Both the position numbers and the translations under genes were made by a program. The notes under the pieces were generated by a model, which ran no database searches, had not been told where the DNA came from, and saw only the letters and a list, made by a program, of their open reading frames with translations. Shown piece after piece: positions 4,662-7,431 of a stretch of 7,431 nucleotides of DNA. The stretch is taken from the NCBI GenBank assembly GCA_903921135.1, contig CAIXOY010000618.1:1-7431 (forward strand), given 5' to 3'. This DNA comes from an uncultured Gammaproteobacteria bacterium. GTDB lineage: Bacteria; Pseudomonadota; Gammaproteobacteria; Pseudomonadales; UBA5518. Numbering within the stretch: the stretch's first letter is position 1; the number at the start of each line of letters is the position of its first letter.

Positions 4662-7139
4662 TCAGGACAAATCCAGTCCGGCCTCCCGGCAACCTCCCTC
4701 AAGTGTTGCCAGAGCGGTGTCGAAGTCGAAGCTCTCGACTGCCTCCACGATCCGCGGCGCGTGGGCCGGCAAGGCGGCCTGCAGCAGCGGAGCGTGTGCC
4801 TGCAGCAGATTGCACGCATCCAGATCGCCCTCGCGCAGCAACGCGGAAATCTCCGCGCAGGCTGCCCGCAGCCGTTCGCGTTCCTCTGGGCCAAGGGCGG
4901 GCGTGCGGGAGGCGCAGCCCTCGCCCTGGTCCTGCGCCAGTGGCTCGGGCGCGTTCCAGTGGATGTGGCGGGCAGGTTGCGCCGAGGCGCGCACGCGCAC
5001 CCGGAACCAGAAGGTGCTGCCGCCGCCGGGGTTGGGTTCGACACCGATGCTGCCGCCCATCAGCGTGGCGAGCCGCCTGGCGAGGGCAAGCCCCAGCCCG
5101 ATGCCGCCGTGCTGGCGGGTGTTGGAGGCATCGGCCTGTTCGAAGGCGCCGAAGAGCCGCTCCGCGCTGCTGTTGCCGATGCCGCAGCCGGTGTCCCGCA
5201 CGGCGAACATGAGCTCCACGCCGGTGGCATCTTGCGCTGCACGAAGCTCCACCGTGATGCTGCCCGATGCGGTGTACTCGAGTGCGTTCTCGACGAGTTC
5301 CAGCAGCACTTCACGGATGCGGCGGCCATCCCCCACGAGTTCCGCAGGAACATCTTCCACGGTGCCGACATGCCAGCTCACCTGCCGTCCGGCAACGCCG
5401 AGGCGCAGCCGCTCCGATGCAGCCTGCAGGATGGGTTCCACCTCGAAGGGCACTGATTCGAGCGCCAGCGTGCCGGCGTCGGCACGCGCAAAGTCGAGCA
5501 CGCGGTTCACCAGTTCCAGCAGGTCTTTGCCGGCGCCCTGTATCTGTTGCAGCTTGCGTTTGCGCGCAGGATCTTGCTCTTTGTCAGCGAGCAGTGTCGC
5601 GAAGCCGATCACTGCGTTCATGGGTGTGCGCAGTTCGTGGCTCATCGTCGAGAGGAACCGGCTCTTTGCCACGCTGGCAGACTCTGCCGCGTCTTTGGCG
5701 AGCAGCAGTTCCGCGGTGCGTGCGTGTACTTGCTCCTCGAGTGTCTCGCGTTGGCGGCCGAGCGTGTCCATCAGTTCGTGGGTATGGGTCATGTCGGTCA
5801 GCACGCCGCTCATGCCCAGAAACTCTCCCGCATCGCCGCGCAAGACACGTGTGCGTTGACGCACCCAGCGCGTGGCCGGGCCTTCGGCGCGCAATCGGTA
5901 CTCCACCTCGAACGGCGTACCTCTTGCCGTGGCCCATGCCACCACCCGCAGCACGCGCGTGAGATCGTCGGGGTGTACCAGTTCCTGCAGGAAATCCCCT
6001 GAAGAGAGCCAGTGCCCGGGAGGCTTGCCGGTCAGCTCGCTCACGCCCTGACTGATGTATTCGAGGCGCCAGGGTAGCGATGCGCCCACGCGGAAGGCCG
6101 TGCCGGGAACGCTGTCGACCAGCGAGAGGTAGCGCGCATGGCTGCGGGCGAGATCCTGGTGCACCGAGAGGAACTTCCGCTGATGGCGCGCACCGAGCAG
6201 CACCAGTGCTGCAAGCGTGCCACTGAGTGTGCTGCCTCCCAGCAGCATCAGCATCGGACGGGGGCTGCCAGCCTGCGCCTCGAAGACCGGGCTGCTGCCG
6301 ACGCGCAAGGTCCACTGGTGCCCGCCAACCGTGATCTGCCGGTCATGCGAGAGGGCAGGGATCTCTTGCCCCCGTGAGGTGAACAGCAGCGAGCCTGGCG
6401 CAGGTGTGCCGTCGTAGAGATCGATCACCGCATCGTTTTCGAGTTCCAGCCGCATCTCCTGCAGGAGGTCGTGTATGCGCAGCGCGCACAGCAGATAGCC
6501 CGCGACAGCGGCGTTGCGCTCCTGGGGCGTTTTCGCGGGCATGCCTTGCCGGTAGACCGGCAGGTAGAGCACGAATCCGGGCTGTACGCGGATCTGTGAT
6601 TCCACCGGCAGCGTGGCCCGCTCCGAGAGTGTGGCGAAACCCGTGTCGCGCGCACGCGCCAGAGCCGCACGCTGGCTTTGGTCGTTCGAGGGGTGGTAGC
6701 CCCGCGCACGCAGGTTTTCCTGCGTGTCGGGGTACACGAGTGCCAGCCGCACCGCGCCATCCGCCGGGTCGAGCGGCGCATAGCCCACCAGCTGCGTGCC
6801 GCGCAGGCGGGTGTCGAGGCCGATGCTCGAGAAGTACTCGCGCCACGCCAGAGCGTCGACGTCGGGCACCGCTGCAAACAGGCCGGAAGCACCTTGCACC
6901 AGGTCTTCGTAGGCCTGCATCCGGTCCTGCAGTTGCGCTGTGATCCGCTCTGCAACCTTCTCGAAGCGCAACTGCCGGTGGTGTTCGATGTCGCCGCGCT
7001 CTGCGCGCCAGAGCGTAACCGTGAAGGCGAGGGAGACGCAGAGCACCAGCACACCGGCAAAGGGGCTGCTGCCCAGCCACAAGAGGGCGAGGGTGCGCTG
7101 CCCCGTGTTGACCGTGTCGCCGTTACTGGCAGAGTCCAC
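4662..7139 (-). CDS. CHASE-PAS membrane histidine kinase, no receiver
   Basis: Sensor kinase of 825 residues from a GTG start. TM1 is about residues 17-44. A periplasmic CHASE domain follows, about 63-260, with typical segments WREYFSSIG, GTQLVGYAPLDPADG, YHPSNDQSQRAALARARDTG and PGFVLYLPVYRQG. TM2 is about 296-317. One PAS/PAC domain (HPDD motif) is about 331-451, then a coiled coil to about 493. The phosphoacceptor is His501 in TMSHELRTPMNAVIGF. The ATPase domain has Asn618 (LVENALEYT), Asp649 (DTGCGIG), FGAFEQAD and HGGIGLGLAL, all apparently intact. CHASE domains sense small extracellular molecules in both plant cytokinin receptors and bacterial kinases; the ligand here is unknown. There is no HAMP domain and no receiver domain. 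Residues 755-813 form the same helical tail as in the neighbouring kinase. The GTG at 7139 is preceded by AAGGAGG at 6-nt spacing; the longer reading from a TTG at 7220 adds 27 residues without support. The gene is followed by a hairpin and a separate promoter, so it is probably its own transcription unit on the same strand as the binding protein-kinase pair. Confidence 0.92.
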   Translation of the reverse strand: MDSASNGDTVNTGQRTLALLWLGSSPFAGVLVLCVSLAFTVTLWRAERGDIEHHRQLRFEKVAERITAQLQDRMQAYEDLVQGASGLFAAVPDVDALAWREYFSSIGLDTRLRGTQLVGYAPLDPADGAVRLALVYPDTQENLRARGYHPSNDQSQRAALARARDTGFATLSERATLPVESQIRVQPGFVLYLPVYRQGMPAKTPQERNAAVAGYLLCALRIHDLLQEMRLELENDAVIDLYDGTPAPGSLLFTSRGQEIPALSHDRQITVGGHQWTLRVGSSPVFEAQAGSPRPMLMLLGGSTLSGTLAALVLLGARHQRKFLSVHQDLARSHARYLSLVDSVPGTAFRVGASLPWRLEYISQGVSELTGKPPGHWLSSGDFLQELVHPDDLTRVLRVVAWATARGTPFEVEYRLRAEGPATRWVRQRTRVLRGDAGEFLGMSGVLTDMTHTHELMDTLGRQRETLEEQVHARTAELLLAKDAAESASVAKSRFLSTMSHELRTPMNAVIGFATLLADKEQDPARKRKLQQIQGAGKDLLELVNRVLDFARADAGTLALESVPFEVEPILQAASERLRLGVAGRQVSWHVGTVEDVPAELVGDGRRIREVLLELVENALEYTASGSITVELRAAQDATGVELMFAVRDTGCGIGNSSAERLFGAFEQADASNTRQHGGIGLGLALARRLATLMGGSIGVEPNPGGGSTFWFRVRVRASAQPARHIHWNAPEPLAQDQGEGCASRTPALGPEERERLRAACAEISALLREGDLDACNLLQAHAPLLQAALPAHAPRIVEAVESFDFDTALATLEGGCREAGLDLS

Positions 7140-7145
7140 CGCATG

Positions 7146-7152
7146 CCTCCTT
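7146..7152 (-). promoter_or_regulatory. Strong ribosome binding site (AAGGAGG) fixing a GTG start
   Basis: On the minus strand AAGGAGG is followed by CATGCG and then GTG (7139-7137), the in-frame start of the CHASE kinase. The ATG inside the spacer is in another frame and only 1 nt from the site. This is the best Shine-Dalgarno match noted in the window and overrides the upstream TTG. Confidence 0.8.
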
Positions 7153-7213
7153 GCTGTGAGCCGAAGATCACACTCCGATTGCACCTTTTTGTACCACGGC
7201 AGGGAATTGCGGT

Positions 7214-7262
7214 GGGTCAAGCCTTGCGGTCTCGGGGGCGCCTGTTTGCGCGGATTTGACCC
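7214..7262. promoter_or_regulatory. Inverted GGGTCAA / TTGACCC pair in the divergent intergenic region
   Basis: GGGTCAA (7214-7220) and TTGACCC (7256-7262) are exact inverted copies 35 bp apart, between the CHASE kinase and the rightward gene. Each outward-facing TTGACC resembles a -35 hexamer. The pair could be two divergent promoters, a two-site operator, or chance. On the minus strand the best -10 (TACAAA, 7194-7189) lies 21 nt from the hexamer, too far for a standard promoter, so I do not call a kinase promoter here. Confidence 0.25.
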
Positions 7263-7284
7263 GTTCGGGTGAGTCGCGTGGGAT
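7256..7284 (+). promoter_or_regulatory. Possible rightward promoter for the right-edge gene
   Basis: TTGACC (7256-7261; five of six to the -35 consensus) is followed after 17 nt by TGGGAT (7279-7284; three of six to the -10). The predicted start near 7291 would leave a leader of about 70 nt before the GTG at 7364 and would exclude the in-frame ATG at 7286 as start. The weak -10 makes this tentative. Confidence 0.3.
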
Positions 7285-7363
7285 CATGGGCTGGTCAGTC
7301 AATGCATGCCGGGAGACCCAAGATGTTCGAGAAACTGCAGGTTTCGCTGTTCGAGCCTGTGTC

Positions 7364-7431
7364 GTGAAAGCGGCGGTTCCGGCTATCGTCATCGCGATCG
7401 CGGCCCTGTGCTGTGTGCCGCAACTGCAGGC
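7364..7431 (+). CDS. Start of a probable exported protein, cut by the window edge
   Basis: From the GTG at 7364 the frame stays open to the edge (22 codons plus 2 bases). It reads as a signal-peptide-like start: one Lys, a hydrophobic core (AAVPAIVIAIAALCCV), then PQLQA, which would suit type I cleavage after LQA. Only a minimal GAG (7353-7355), 8 nt upstream, could serve as a ribosome binding site. The same frame is open back to an ATG at 7286, which would add 26 residues of unremarkable composition before the hydrophobic segment; that is less likely. Too little is visible to assign a family. It is divergent from the CHASE kinase and could be co-regulated with it. Confidence 0.45.
   Translation, partial: MKAAVPAIVIAIAALCCVPQLQ

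Noticed and set aside
4571..5044. N-terminal extension of the binding-protein frame up to 5044
   Set aside because: It overlaps the 3' end of the CHASE kinase, is Arg/Pro/Cys-rich noise, and would bury the signal peptide inside the protein.
4328..5859. Several plus-strand open frames (294, 337 and 380 codons) opposite the CHASE kinase
   Set aside because: They overlap each other and an intact kinase gene, and their composition is that of shadow frames.
7180..7197. Sigma-54-like site TGGTAC...TGCA upstream of the CHASE kinase (minus strand)
   Set aside because: The GG and GC dinucleotides are 11 nt apart instead of 10, a spacing that generally abolishes sigma-54 promoters.
7168..7392. Minus-strand 74-codon frame upstream of the CHASE kinase
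   Set aside because: It has no ribosome binding site or recognisable motif, and it covers the divergent control region and the opposite signal-peptide frame.

Overview
This is a 7.4 kb piece of a high-GC proteobacterial chromosome. It is most likely gammaproteobacterial: the left edge carries REP-type palindromes with the GTGGGAGCGGGC / GCCCGCGAC core common in Pseudomonas-like and related genomes, and the histidine kinases have typical proteobacterial architecture. No mobile-element genes, RNA genes or CRISPR repeats were seen. I cannot name the species.

Layout. Positions 1-43 are unassigned edge sequence. Positions 44-138 hold three copies of one REP palindrome, two inverted and one direct. 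A plus-strand gene at 179-1318 encodes an exported trypsin-fold serine protease. It converges on a minus-strand block, and the two facing stop codons lie in opposite arms of one small palindrome at 1315-1329. The minus-strand block, read right to left, contains: (i) a CHASE-PAS histidine kinase (7139-4662); (ii) a 91-bp AT-rich intergenic gap with a hairpin and a probable promoter; (iii) a predicted lipoprotein of the SsuA/TauA/NMT1 substrate-binding family (4570-3578); (iv) a second HAMP-PAS histidine kinase (3581-1326) that overlaps the binding-protein gene by ATGA. Upstream of the CHASE kinase, 7140-7363 is a divergent intergenic region. It is followed by the start of a probable exported protein that runs off the right edge.

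How the genes may work together. The binding protein has no ABC permease or ATPase beside it, but its gene is translationally coupled to a membrane sensor kinase. The simplest reading is a periplasmic sensing module in which the binding protein captures a small molecule and reports to the kinase, as in LuxP/LuxQ, TorT/TorS or ChvE/VirA. Both kinases end in the same roughly 60-residue helical tail instead of a receiver domain, and no response regulator is encoded in the window. They may therefore feed one unlinked regulator. The module reading is an inference from gene order and architecture. The serine protease and the right-edge gene have no evident mechanistic link to it.
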